A stretch of 64,000 nucleotides of DNA, taken from positions 2,728,001-2,792,000 of the forward strand of contig NZ_JAHLZY020000001.1 in assembly GCF_018967865.2 (NCBI RefSeq), given 5' to 3'. Shown here piece after piece: positions 10,673 to 19,761 of this stretch (the stretch's first letter is position 1; each line of letters begins with the position of its first letter). Position numbers and translations under genes: made by a program. Source of the stretch: Hymenobacter siberiensis. Its GTDB lineage: Bacteria > Bacteroidota > Bacteroidia > Cytophagales > Hymenobacteraceae. The notes under the pieces were generated by a model. That model ran no database searches and was not told the DNA's origin. It saw nothing but the letters and a program-made list of their open reading frames with translations.

Positions 10673-10770
10673 GTCATGCAGAGTGTAGCGAAGCATCTTG
10701 CCCGCCGCTACTAACTCTTTTATTGCGATTGGACTACTTACTGCGGGCAAGATGCTGCGCGCTGCATGAC
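10673..10770. repeat. REPIN-like inverted repeat, GTCATGC family
   Basis: Arms at 10673-10705 and 10743-10770, from GTCATGCAGAG inward to GCATCTTGCCCGC, with a unique AT-rich loop. Same family as the repeats at 27003, 44770, 45674 and 59097. Confidence 0.8.
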
Positions 10771-10790
10771 ATTTGTTTGACTGCTTATTG

Positions 10791-10821
10791 AAAGCCTCAA
10801 CCTACTGGTTGAGGCTTTTTT
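10791..10821 (+). terminator. Terminator after the YwqK-family gene
   Basis: Stem AAAGCCTCAACC / GGTTGAGGCTTT with a TACT loop and a final T6. The rest of the gap to 11016 shows no gene. Confidence 0.85.
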
Positions 10822-11016
10822 ATTCGCTGGATTGGATTTCAAGCCGCTCAGGCAACCGTCGGAAGCAACCCCGCATCTAGCTTTCCGAACCCCATTCCCC
10901 CACCATTGCCCTCGTGGCCGGTACGCCAAAATTATTTATTTGGCGCTTACAATCTGAATTTCAGCTGGTAACAATTTCGAAAGCTTTGCTTATCATAAAT
11001 TTATTTCACCAGTACC

Positions 11017-11046
11017 TTGCGTTGCAAAGTACCTGCTTTACATTTG
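11017..11046 (+). promoter_or_regulatory. Bacteroidota promoter of the TonB-type receptor gene
   Basis: A -33 TTG at 11017-11019 and a -7 TACATTTG at 11039-11046, separated by 19 nt, fit the Bacteroidota sigma-factor consensus TTG-N19..21-TAnnTTTG. The implied leader is about 170 nt. Confidence 0.55.
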
Positions 11047-11221
11047 TTCCATACACTGCCCAGTAGCTGCCGTCAGCGTGTACCAAAGACGGCCCGCTAC
11101 TTGGCGATGATTCTCACTCACCGGGGATTTGGGCCCCGGACCCCTCACTCTCCAGCGGAACCGCGGCCGCTGCCAGACCTGAGCCGCCCCTCGCCCGACC
11201 TCAACTTTTCGCTGCACCACC

Positions 11222-13759
11222 ATGAAAATCCTTTTCACTCCGCTCGCTACGTTCGCTTTTAGCCGCCTGCTGCTGGGCACGGCCACGCTGCTACTGCTGC
11301 CCCTGGGGGCCGTGCTGGCCCAAACCGCCGGCCCCGGCCGCGTGAGCGGCAGCCTGGTGGAAGCCGGCACCGGCCAGGCCGTACCCTTCTCCGATGTGCT
11401 GCTGCTGCGCTCGGCCGATTCTACCTTCGTGGCCGTGGCCCAGGCCACCGAGCAGGGCACTTTTAAAGCCGCTTCGCTGCCGCTGGGCACCTACCTGCTG
11501 CGGGTGCAGGACTTGAACTACGGCGTGCTGCGCCGCCGCTTCACGCTCACGACCGCCGCGCCTTCGCTGGAACTTACCGGCCTGAAAATGAGTGCGGCCA
11601 CCGCTACCAAGCTAAGCGAAGTGGTGGTAACGGGCGAGAAAGCCGCCGTGGTAGAAGAGCTAGGCAAGCGCATCATCAACGTGGAAAAGGACCTGGGCAG
11701 CGTGGGCGGCACGGCGGCCAACGTGCTCCAGAACGTGCCCTCAGTGAGCGTGGACGTGAACGGCACGGTATCGATGCGCGGCACGTCCAACGTAACCATT
11801 CTCATTGATGGCAAGCCGTCGGGCGTGAGCAACGGCGGCACCGGCGGCCCCCGCCTCGACCAGATTCCGGCCTCGCGCATTGCCCAGATTGAGGTGATTA
11901 CCAACCCCTCGGCCAAGTACGACGCGGCCGGTGGCGGCGGCGTTATCAACCTGATTACCAAAAAAGAAACCCGCAGCGGCACCAACGGCACGGCCGCCTT
12001 CAACCTGGGCACCGCCGACAAATACAGCGGCAGCCTGAGCCTGAGCCGGGAAGTGGGCAAAGCCACCTGGACGGCCGGCTACGACGGCCGCGACGTGACC
12101 TACCGCAGCCACGGCCACAGCGAGCAAACCGCCCTGCTCGGCCCCGCCGAAACCATCCGCACCACCCAGGTGGGCGCGGGCAATGAGATTCACCGCAACC
12201 ACTCGCTGCGGGCCGGCGTGGAACTGGAGCTGCCCAAAAACCAAACCCTGAGCCTGAACGTGAGCCCCGGCACCGAGCGCAACTTGGAAGGCGAAAGCCA
12301 GGACCTGACCCAGCAAACCAACAACGGGCCGGTGCAAAAAACCATTGGCCGCCAGGACCTCGACGTAAAAGTAAAAATCCTGGAAGCTGACGGCAACTAC
12401 CGCCGCACCTGGGACGCCCACAAGGGCCGCGAGCTCACGGCCAACTTCGGCAATGTGCTGATTGACGCCAACGTGCCAGTGGTGCAGCGGCAGTACGCTG
12501 AGGCCGGCTCGGGGAGTGTGCCGCAGCCCGGCACCCGGCAGCTGCTCAAGCTCCTGGCCAATATTCAGTACGGGCAGGTGGACTACGTGCACCCGCTGGC
12601 TGATGGCAAGGGCCGCCTCGAAGTAGGGGCCAAAGTAGAGCATCAGGGCAATAACGGCAGCAACAGCTTCGGCTACGCCGCCAGCGAAGCCCGCCCCGAC
12701 GACTTCCAGAACGACCCCGCCCGCTCGCTCACCTACACCTCCAACCAGGTGGTGCCCGCTGCTTACGTGACCGTGCAGCATAGCTTGGGCAAGAAGTGGA
12801 ATGCCCAGGCCGGTCTGCGCTCCGAGTACACCTTCTTGAGCGGCAGCATTGAGGGCGGCGAGGGCATTGCCCAGCGCGGCAGCCTCCGCCAGGATTACCT
12901 GAGCTTTTTCCCCTCGGCCCTCATCAGCCGGGAGCTGGGCAAGGAAGCTGGCCAGAACCGCCTGCAGCTGAGCTACGCCCGCCGCCTCAACCGCCCCAAC
13001 TTTATGCAGCAGTTGCCACTGGCCATTTACCAGGACCCGCGCAGCTACCGCCTCGGCAACCCGCGCTTACAGGCCGAATTCAGCAACAACATTGAGCTGG
13101 GCCACCAGCTTACCATTGGGCAGGCCACCATTACCAGCACCGCGTTTGCCCGTATCACCACCAATTCCATTCAGCGCCTGCGCTTTGTGGATACGCTGGC
13201 AACTCGTTTGGCCGGAGCCGGCGCGGGTCTCATCACCGCCGAGACCTACGACAACCTGGGCACTACCACCAACCTCGGGGCCGAGTTCAGCCTCAACCAG
13301 CCCCTGGCCAAGTGGTGGCGCCTGAATGCCAGCACCAGCCTCTACCGCGCCCAGTTGGCCGGCAACGGCATTGCCAACAACCGCACGGCCTTCATCGCCA
13401 CGGCCCGCCTCACCAACAATTTCACCATCCGCCCCACCCTCGATGTGCAGCTGAGCGGCAACGTACGCTCGGCCCAGCTCACGGCCCAGGGCCGGCAGCT
13501 GGCCTCCGGGCAGCTTGATATTGCCCTGCGCCAGCGCCTGTTCTCCGACCGTGCCGCCCTCACCCTGCGCATCGCCGACCTGCTGAACACCCAGCAGTAC
13601 CGCAACGAAATTGCCACCGATGCGCTGAGCAGCTACCGCTACAGCAAGGACGAAAGCCGTGTGGGCTGGCTGGGTTTCACCTGGTATATCGGCGCCAGCA
13701 AGGCCAAGCCCGACCGTATCGAGAGCGCGCCCCAGGGCGGCGGCGGCTTCGGCGGCTGA
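11222..13759 (+). CDS. TonB-dependent-receptor-like outer membrane protein (OMP_b-brl_3 type)
   Basis: 845 aa. Signal peptide to about residue 33 (ending VLAQ). A carboxypeptidase-regulatory-like beta-sandwich follows (about 38-125: GRVSGSLVEAGTGQAVPFSD). A plug domain comes next (about 135-245: SEVVVTGEKAAVVEELG, NVLQNVPSVSVDVNGTVSMRG, ILIDGKPSG, IEVITNPSAKYDAAGGGG). The rest is a beta-barrel of the outer-membrane beta-barrel type common in Bacteroidota (to about 825), with a Gly-rich tail. It lies in the outer membrane. There is no adjacent SusD, so it is not a polysaccharide-utilisation pair; substrate unknown. Start at ATG 11222 gives the signal peptide. Confidence 0.9.
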   Translation: MKILFTPLATFAFSRLLLGTATLLLLPLGAVLAQTAGPGRVSGSLVEAGTGQAVPFSDVLLLRSADSTFVAVAQATEQGTFKAASLPLGTYLLRVQDLNYGVLRRRFTLTTAAPSLELTGLKMSAATATKLSEVVVTGEKAAVVEELGKRIINVEKDLGSVGGTAANVLQNVPSVSVDVNGTVSMRGTSNVTILIDGKPSGVSNGGTGGPRLDQIPASRIAQIEVITNPSAKYDAAGGGGVINLITKKETRSGTNGTAAFNLGTADKYSGSLSLSREVGKATWTAGYDGRDVTYRSHGHSEQTALLGPAETIRTTQVGAGNEIHRNHSLRAGVELELPKNQTLSLNVSPGTERNLEGESQDLTQQTNNGPVQKTIGRQDLDVKVKILEADGNYRRTWDAHKGRELTANFGNVLIDANVPVVQRQYAEAGSGSVPQPGTRQLLKLLANIQYGQVDYVHPLADGKGRLEVGAKVEHQGNNGSNSFGYAASEARPDDFQNDPARSLTYTSNQVVPAAYVTVQHSLGKKWNAQAGLRSEYTFLSGSIEGGEGIAQRGSLRQDYLSFFPSALISRELGKEAGQNRLQLSYARRLNRPNFMQQLPLAIYQDPRSYRLGNPRLQAEFSNNIELGHQLTIGQATITSTAFARITTNSIQRLRFVDTLATRLAGAGAGLITAETYDNLGTTTNLGAEFSLNQPLAKWWRLNASTSLYRAQLAGNGIANNRTAFIATARLTNNFTIRPTLDVQLSGNVRSAQLTAQGRQLASGQLDIALRQRLFSDRAALTLRIADLLNTQQYRNEIATDALSSYRYSKDESRVGWLGFTWYIGASKAKPDRIESAPQGGGGFGG

Positions 13760-13816
13760 GTTTGACTTCTTTGATTGCCACCCCGCTTTTCTCACCTGCT
13801 TCATTTCTGCAAAATG

Positions 13817-13850
13817 CCCCGTCGTCGGTTTGGTCCGGCGGCGGGGTTTT
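13817..13850 (+). terminator. Terminator after the TonB-type receptor gene
   Basis: Stem CCCCGTCGTCGG / CCGGCGGCGGGG (with G-T wobbles) followed by TTTTGTGTTTTG. Confidence 0.75.
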
Positions 13851-13867
13851 GTGTTTTGTTGAATGAT

Positions 13868-13964
13868 GTAGGGGCGGGGCTTGTCCCCGCCCATCGTTGA
13901 ACGATTTCGCTTGTCCGATTACCTTTCGGAAAGCAACGACGGGCGGGGACAAGCCCCGCCCCTA
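13868..13964. repeat. REPIN-like inverted repeat, GTAG GC-rich family
   Basis: Left arm 13868-13892 begins GTAGGGGCGGGGCTTG. Right arm 13941-13964 is its complement, ending CCCCTA. Each arm is itself a small hairpin (GGGCGGGG / CCCCGCCC). The loop contains GTTGAACGA. Confidence 0.85.
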
Positions 13965-14001
13965 TATCGTGCGGGATTACCACGCACGTTCGCGCAGCCC
14001 C

Positions 14002-14009
14002 TACCTTTG
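14002..14009 (+). promoter_or_regulatory. Promoter -7 element of hisS, 7 nt from the ATG
   Basis: TACCTTTG matches TAnnTTTG. Only 7 nt separate it from the ATG at 14017, so transcription should begin at or next to the start codon. Confidence 0.65.
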
Positions 14010-14016
14010 CCCCGTT

Positions 14017-15435
14017 ATGCAAAAACCGAGTATTCCCAAGGGCACCCGCGACTTTGGCCCCGCGCAGGTGGCGCGCCGCCGCCATATTTTCAACGTAATC
14101 CGCCGCACGTTCGAGTCGTTTGGCTTTGCGCCGCTGGAAACGCCGACGCTGGAGAACTTGTCGGTACTGACGGGCAAGTACGGCGACGAGGGCGACCAGC
14201 TCCTGTTTAAAGTTCTGAACTCCGGCGATTTCGCCAAGGACGTGACCGCCGAGGACCTGGCCACCGGCTCGAAAGCCCTGCTGCCCAAAGTGGCCGAAAA
14301 AGGCCTGCGCTACGACCTCACCGTGCCCTTCGCCCGCTACGTGGCCATGAACCGGGGCACCCTCACCTTTCCCTTCAAGCGCTACCAGATGCAGCCCGTG
14401 TGGCGCGCCGACCGCCCCCAGCGGGGCCGCTACCGCGAGTTTTACCAGTGCGATGCCGACGTGGTGGGCACCGACTCGCTGCTCTGCGAAGCCGAAATCG
14501 TGCTCATGATGGCCCAGGTGCTGGGCGGCCTCGGCCTGCACGATTTCACCATCAAAATCAACCATCGGGGCGTGCTGCGCAATATTTACCAGGCACTGGG
14601 CGGCGAGGGCCGCGAGACGGATTTGTTCGTGGCGATTGACAAGCTCGATAAAATCGGGCGCGACGGCGTGAGCAAGGAGTTGCTGGAGCGCGGCTTTTCG
14701 GAGCCCACCATCGAAACGCTGTTTGCCCTGCTGAGCGTGGAGGGCACCTACGAGGAGAAGCTACAGCGCCTGCTGGCCGGCTTCGTGACGGCCGGCGTGG
14801 AGCCCGATGGCGCCCGCCCCAACGCCGCCGACGAAGATATTACCGCCAACTACCGGGGCCTGACGGAGCTGGCCGAAGTACGCGACCTGCTAGTGGCGTC
14901 CGGCTTCAAGCAGTTCGACCGGCTCGAATTTGACCCCACCCTGGCGCGGGGCCTCTCCTACTACACGGGCTGCATTTTCGAAGTCAAAATCAATAACGTG
15001 CAAATGGGCAGCGTGAGCGGCGGCGGCCGCTACGACAACCTCACCGGCAGCTTCGGCCTGCCGGGCGTGTCGGGCGTGGGCTTCTCGTTTGGCGTGGACC
15101 GGCTCTACGACTGCCTGGAAGCGCTGGACCTGTTCACGGCGACCGGCGAAACGCCCACCCGCTGCCTAATCACCCATTTCGACGTGGCCAGTGGCCGGGC
15201 CGCGCTGCCTCTGCTGGCGCAATTGCGCGCCGCTGGCATTCCCAGCGAGCTATACCCCGATGCCAAGAAGCTGGGCGTGCAGTTTAAATACGCCGATGCC
15301 AAGGGTATTCCCTTGGTCATCATCATGGGACCCGAGGAAATAGCGGCCGGCGTGGTGAAGGTAAAAATCATGCAGAGTGGCGAGGAGAAGCTGCTGCCTC
15401 TGGGCGAAGTGGTAGCGGCCCTGACGGTAGAGTAG
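14017..15435 (+). CDS. hisS: Histidyl-tRNA synthetase
   Basis: Charges tRNA-His. 472 aa, class II aminoacyl-tRNA synthetase. The start MQKPSIPKGTRDFGP is the usual HisRS N-terminus. Motif 1 region follows (RRHIFNVIRRTFESFGF). Motif 2 is PFKRYQMQPVWRAD with GRYREFYQCD. The histidine-A motifs (GLSYYTG) come next, then motif 3 in GGGRYDNL with GFSFGVDRL. The C-terminal anticodon-binding domain (about 375-472) is complete. The longer in-frame start at 13897 is rejected because it lies upstream of the promoter element and inside the repeat at 13868-13964. Confidence 0.97.
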   Translation: MQKPSIPKGTRDFGPAQVARRRHIFNVIRRTFESFGFAPLETPTLENLSVLTGKYGDEGDQLLFKVLNSGDFAKDVTAEDLATGSKALLPKVAEKGLRYDLTVPFARYVAMNRGTLTFPFKRYQMQPVWRADRPQRGRYREFYQCDADVVGTDSLLCEAEIVLMMAQVLGGLGLHDFTIKINHRGVLRNIYQALGGEGRETDLFVAIDKLDKIGRDGVSKELLERGFSEPTIETLFALLSVEGTYEEKLQRLLAGFVTAGVEPDGARPNAADEDITANYRGLTELAEVRDLLVASGFKQFDRLEFDPTLARGLSYYTGCIFEVKINNVQMGSVSGGGRYDNLTGSFGLPGVSGVGFSFGVDRLYDCLEALDLFTATGETPTRCLITHFDVASGRAALPLLAQLRAAGIPSELYPDAKKLGVQFKYADAKGIPLVIIMGPEEIAAGVVKVKIMQSGEEKLLPLGEVVAALTVE

Positions 15436-15465
15436 CCGGAGCTTGCAATGAACGATAAACTCCCC

Positions 15466-15639
15466 TCCTTTTTCAAGGAGGGGAAATTTTCGCGTCAGCG
15501 AAAATTGGGGTGGTGAAGTCGTTGAACGATGGACCAGCAACTAACGCCCGCATCGTTTCGCCATCGTTCAACGGAGGGCACCACCCCCGTTTTCGCTGCG
15601 CGAAAACTCCCCTCCTTAAAAAAGGAGGGGAGTTTTTTT
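15466..15639. repeat. Long composite inverted repeat with three nested hairpins
   Basis: 174-bp element between hisS and hutH. The outer arms each contain CTCCCCTCCTT...AAGGAGGGG and a TTTTCGC...GCGAAAA hairpin and lead into GGGGTGGTG / CACCACCCC. The innermost arms are GTTGAACGATGG / CCATCGTTCAAC. The rightmost hairpin (15607-15632) is followed by T7 and could end transcription of hisS. Its inner core is shared with the repeats at 13868 and 48327. Confidence 0.8.
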
Positions 15640-15676
15640 CGTTCTTTGCGGCCCCCAACTTCACCACCCACTCTAA

Positions 15677-17170
15677 ATGCCCACCCACACCATATCGCCC
15701 GCACAGCCCCTCACCCTGGCCGCGCTGGCCAAACTCATCGCCGACGGCCGCCCCGTAGCCCTCGGCGACGACGCCCGCCAGCAAATCGCCGCCTGCCACG
15801 ACTACCTGCACCAGCGCCTGGCCCACGACGACCAGCCGATTTACGGCATCAATACCGGCTTCGGCTCGCTGTATAATGTGAGCATCGCGCCCCAGGAGCG
15901 TGCTCAGCTGCAAGTCAACCTAATGATGTCGCACGCCTGCGGCACCGGGGCCGAAGTACCGCAGAACCTCGTGCGCCTCATGCTTTTCCTCAAGGCCCAG
16001 AGCCTGAGCTACGGCCATAGCGGCGTGCAAACCGCCACCGTCGAACGCCTCGTGGCCATGTACAACCGCGAGATGCTGCCCGTGGTGTACGAGCAGGGCA
16101 GCCTCGGGGCCTCCGGCGACCTAGCCCCGCTGGCCCACCTCTGCCTGCCCCTGCTGGGCCTGGGCGAAGTAAATTACCAGGGCTACCGCCTCAGCGCCGA
16201 AGACGCCATGAGCCTCTTCAGCTGGGAGCCGCTGGCCTTGCAAGCCAAGGAAGGCCTGGCACTGCTCAATGGCACCCAGTTTATGCTGGCCTACGCCGTG
16301 GATGGCGTGCTGCGCGCCCAGCGCCTGGCGGCCGCCGCCGATGTTATCGGGGCGCTTTCGCTAGAAGCTTTTGGGGGCTGCTCCGCCCCGTTCAATGAGC
16401 ATTTGCACCGCATCCGGCCCCACGCGGGGCAGGTGCTGGTGGCCAGGCGGCTGCGCGAGCTGCTGGCTGGCTCCGAGCTGCAAACCCAGCCCCGCCGGGC
16501 CGTGCAGGACCCCTACTCCTTCCGCTGCCAGCCGCAGGTGCACGGCGCGAGCCGCGACGCGCTGGCCTACGTGGCGCAGGTAGTCGAAACCGAGTGCAAC
16601 TCCGTGACCGACAACCCCAACATCTTCCCCGACGAAGACCTGATTATCAGCGGCGGCAACTTCCACGGCCAGCCGCTGGCCCTGGCCCTCGACCACCTGG
16701 CCCTGGCCGTGACCGAGCTGGGCAGCATCTCGGAACGAAGGACCTACCAGCTGATTTCGGGCCAGCGCGGCCTGCCGCAATACCTCGTGGCCGAGCCCGG
16801 CTTGAACTCCGGCCTGATGATTCCGCAGTACACTGCCGCCGGCATCGTGAGCCAGAACAAGCAGCTCTGCACCCCCGCCTCAGTGGATAGCATTGTGAGC
16901 AGCAACGGCCAGGAAGACCACGTGAGCATGGGCGCCAACGCCGCCACAAAGGCCCGCCGCGTCATCGAAAATGTGGAGCAAGTGCTGGGAATTGAATTGA
17001 TGACGGCCGTGCAGGCGCTGGCCTTCCGCCGCCCCGGCCGTAGCTCCGAGGCCCTGGAGCGCGTGGTGGACGCCTTCGGGCAGGAAGTGAAATTTGTGGT
17101 GCGCGACCGGGTCCTGTACCCGGATTTGCACAAAGCCGCCGCCTTCGTCCGTAAGTTTGACTGGCAGTAA
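15677..17170 (+). CDS. hutH: Histidine ammonia-lyase
   Basis: Removes ammonia from L-histidine to give trans-urocanate, the first step of histidine degradation. 497 aa, the usual length. The MIO cofactor arises from Ala145-Ser146-Gly147 in GSLGASGDLAPLAH. The active-site tyrosine loop IYGINTGFGSL (about 55-65) and SVTDNPNIF are present. The family also includes phenylalanine and tyrosine lyases; SH at 85-86 (MMSHACG) favours histidine. hutU, hutI and hutG are not adjacent. The gene follows hisS, with only the palindromic element between them. Confidence 0.93.
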   Translation: MPTHTISPAQPLTLAALAKLIADGRPVALGDDARQQIAACHDYLHQRLAHDDQPIYGINTGFGSLYNVSIAPQERAQLQVNLMMSHACGTGAEVPQNLVRLMLFLKAQSLSYGHSGVQTATVERLVAMYNREMLPVVYEQGSLGASGDLAPLAHLCLPLLGLGEVNYQGYRLSAEDAMSLFSWEPLALQAKEGLALLNGTQFMLAYAVDGVLRAQRLAAAADVIGALSLEAFGGCSAPFNEHLHRIRPHAGQVLVARRLRELLAGSELQTQPRRAVQDPYSFRCQPQVHGASRDALAYVAQVVETECNSVTDNPNIFPDEDLIISGGNFHGQPLALALDHLALAVTELGSISERRTYQLISGQRGLPQYLVAEPGLNSGLMIPQYTAAGIVSQNKQLCTPASVDSIVSSNGQEDHVSMGANAATKARRVIENVEQVLGIELMTAVQALAFRRPGRSSEALERVVDAFGQEVKFVVRDRVLYPDLHKAAAFVRKFDWQ

Positions 17171-17313
17171 AATCCATTCGACTTACCTGTAAAAGGCAGT
17201 CGGCCGGAAATGATTTTTGGCGAGTGGGATTGAAACTGCCCGCTTTGGCGCTAATCCTGATGCGTCCTGAGTTACGAGTGCTGCCCGACCAAGGCGAATG
17301 AAGCCGATAAACC

Positions 17314-19302
17314 ATGAAGCTGCTGAACCGCTATTTCTTACTGTTACTGCTATGCCTGCCGGGCCACCTGGCCTGGAGCCAGTGCGAGACCATTCCTAAT
17401 GACCCCACGGCCTTCGTTGCTCTCAATGGTAACCTCGTACCAGTAGAGTCTTTTTGTGTGGGTCAGCCAGTCACTTTCCTGCATCGCGACCAAAATGCCG
17501 ACCCCAAGGTGCTCAGCTACGGCGTGTTGCGGGGTTCAGGAGTCACGTTTGGCAGCTCCATGCCACGCTGCTTCCCGCCCAACTACCTGCCCTATAGCTA
17601 CACCCCCACGCTGGCCGACGTGGGCATGGTGACAGTATCAGAGCTGAATAACGTAATTGGCAATCCGATTTATTACTTCCGCGTTTACCGCGTCTACGAC
17701 ACGCCGCCTCCCGCCTTCACGGTTGCGCCCTGCCCCACCGGCCAGGCGCTGGTCACCATCACCGACGCGGCTTACGATACTTACAGCTACACTTTTCAAA
17801 CGCCCACCGGCACTATTGGGCCAAGCCCGATTACCCGTGCGCCAAGCGTCATTTCCGTGCCGGCCGGGGCCACTGCCATCACCCTCATCGGCAAATACAC
17901 CACCAACGGGTTGTGCGAAAGCCGGCCCTCAGTGCAGCCCCTTACGCTGGCAACGGCCATGGTTCCGGCCCTAACCAGTCTCACCCTCAGCGGCCCGCTA
18001 CCCGGCGGCGCGACCACGCTGGCCGTAGGCAATTTGCCCGTCGGCTACCGCTATACCTTGCAGGTCGATACCGGCAACGGCTTCCAGAACGTGCCGAGCG
18101 TGCCCGTGCCGCCGGGCAGCACCAGCCTGAGCGTGCCCGGCGCGGCGGCAGGCCGCTACCGCATCGCCCGCAACGACTACTGCGGCACCAGCCCCGCCAC
18201 CTCGCCCGCCATCGGCACACTGAGCCTGAGCGGCGCATCGGCCCGCAACCGCAACCAGCTGCTGCTAACCGACGCCGGCAGCCCCGGCACCAGCTACACC
18301 GTCACCCGCAACGGCACCGCCATTACTACCGTGGTGCCCATCAGCGGTGGGCTGGAAGACACCGATGTGCTATGCGGCAGCACTTACACCTACGTAGTAA
18401 CGGCCACCCAGCCAGGCGGCGGAATAGCAGTTTCCAATTCGGTTGCCATCACCACTGTTTCGGCCCTGCCGCCGGCGCAGCCCCGACTGGTGGCCAGCTT
18501 CAACCTCAATAATGTGGTGGTGCTGACGCCGGTGCTGGCCACGCCAACCCTGCCCGCCGGGGGTTCGCTCCGCTACAGCCGCACGGCCGGCAGTGGCGCG
18601 CCCACCGATTTCGGTACCGCCACCTCGCTGCGGGCACCCCGCGATTCCACCGAGCTGGCCCAGCTCAAAGCCAACCCGCCCTGCTACACCGTCATCCTGG
18701 CAGATGTGTGCGGCAATACTTCGCCCGCCAGCCCGGCCACCTGCCCGGCCATCCTCTTGGCCAGCGCCGCCGACCCCGACGGCAGCACCGCCGCCCTCAC
18801 CTGGACGGCCTTCACCGGCCCCAGCCCCACCATTCCGGCCACCTACACCCTCCAGCGCCTCGCCGCCGACGGCTCCGTGCTGAGCACCCTGGCCCTGACG
18901 GGCACCAGCTACACCGACCTCACCCCGCCCACCGATCGGCAGGTGGTGCGCTACCGTCTGCAAATCGGCGGCGCGGGGCTGCCGGCCGGCACCTTCAGCT
19001 ATTCCAATCTGGCCAGCGTCACGCGGCAGCTCACGCTCACCATTCCCACCGCCTTCACGCCCAACGGCGACGGGCTGAACGATGTGCTCGAAGTGAAGGG
19101 CAAGTACCTGAATAACTACACCTTCGTGGTAGTGGACCGCAACGGCCAGGAAGTATTCCGGGGCACCCGGCGCAGCGAAACCTGGGATGGCACCATCAAG
19201 GGCCACGCCCCGGTGCTGGGGGCCTACGTGTGGCGTTTCCAGCAGAACAACGAAGACGGCAAGCCTTTTTCGGCCACGGGGACGATTACTATTCTAAAAT
19301 AA
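17314..19302 (+). CDS. Secreted protein with gliding-motility-type (T9SS type B) C-terminal domain
   Basis: 662 aa. Signal peptide MKLLNRYFLLLLLCLPGHLAWSQ. The middle (about 30-565) has repeated Ig/fibronectin-like beta-sandwich stretches rich in Thr, Pro and Ala with scattered Cys. The final about 95 residues (PTAFTPNGDGLNDVLEVKG, NYTFVVVDRNGQEVF, WDGT, GAYVWRF) are the type-B T9SS C-terminal domain first described in gliding-motility-associated proteins. It predicts export across the outer membrane and presentation as a large surface adhesin-like protein. The next gene, ybaB, follows on the same strand. No enzymatic domain seen. Confidence 0.85.
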   Translation: MKLLNRYFLLLLLCLPGHLAWSQCETIPNDPTAFVALNGNLVPVESFCVGQPVTFLHRDQNADPKVLSYGVLRGSGVTFGSSMPRCFPPNYLPYSYTPTLADVGMVTVSELNNVIGNPIYYFRVYRVYDTPPPAFTVAPCPTGQALVTITDAAYDTYSYTFQTPTGTIGPSPITRAPSVISVPAGATAITLIGKYTTNGLCESRPSVQPLTLATAMVPALTSLTLSGPLPGGATTLAVGNLPVGYRYTLQVDTGNGFQNVPSVPVPPGSTSLSVPGAAAGRYRIARNDYCGTSPATSPAIGTLSLSGASARNRNQLLLTDAGSPGTSYTVTRNGTAITTVVPISGGLEDTDVLCGSTYTYVVTATQPGGGIAVSNSVAITTVSALPPAQPRLVASFNLNNVVVLTPVLATPTLPAGGSLRYSRTAGSGAPTDFGTATSLRAPRDSTELAQLKANPPCYTVILADVCGNTSPASPATCPAILLASAADPDGSTAALTWTAFTGPSPTIPATYTLQRLAADGSVLSTLALTGTSYTDLTPPTDRQVVRYRLQIGGAGLPAGTFSYSNLASVTRQLTLTIPTAFTPNGDGLNDVLEVKGKYLNNYTFVVVDRNGQEVFRGTRRSETWDGTIKGHAPVLGAYVWRFQQNNEDGKPFSATGTITILK

Positions 19303-19422
19303 TACGCCATTCGGCCACCACTTTTACGGGTAATTTTAGCCGATAATAATAGGATGAGGCATCCTTTTCGGCCCAACCGCTGTTCACTAGCAACGGACAA
19401 ACAATAACTGACAACTAGCAAT

Positions 19423-19761
19423 ATGGCATTCGACATCACCGGCATGATGGGCAAAGTGAAAGAGCTGCAGGACAAGATGCAGCAGGCCCAACAGGAAATC
19501 CAGCACATCACGGCCACGGGCGAAGCCGGCGGCGGCCTCGTGCGCGCCACGGCCAACGGCCACCGCAAAATCCTCAAGCTCGAAATCGACGAATCGCTCC
19601 TCACCCCGCAGGACCGCGACATGCTGGCCGACCTCGTGGTAGCCGCCGTGAACAAGGCCCTCGACGAAGCCGCTGAGCTGGCCCGTCAGGAGCTGCAGCG
19701 CAAGACCAGTGGCCTGATGCCCAACGTGCCCGGCCTCGATTTGAGCGGTTTTGGGGCCTAA
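19423..19761 (+). CDS. YbaB/EbfC-family nucleoid-associated protein
   Basis: 112 aa small DNA-binding protein. The layout is the typical helix-sheet-helix of the family: MGKVKELQDKMQQAQQEIQH (N-terminal coiled helix), GGGLVRATANGHRKILKLEI (central sheet) and a C-terminal helix (ADLVVAAVNKALDEAA). The dimer binds DNA with little sequence specificity. It is usually next to dnaX/recR; here it instead overlaps the next glycosyltransferase gene by 11 nt, so the two are probably co-translated. Upstream gap 19303-19422 shows no other feature. Confidence 0.92.
   Translation: MAFDITGMMGKVKELQDKMQQAQQEIQHITATGEAGGGLVRATANGHRKILKLEIDESLLTPQDRDMLADLVVAAVNKALDEAAELARQELQRKTSGLMPNVPGLDLSGFGA

Noticed and set aside
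10673..10770. CRISPR or attC-type array
   Set aside because: The repeats are single inverted pairs scattered across the window, not direct repeats with regular spacers, and no cas or integron integrase gene is present.
13897..14016. N-terminal extension of hisS
   Set aside because: The stretch lies within the palindrome and upstream of the TACCTTTG element, and HisRS proteins start at the MQKPSIPKGTRD position.
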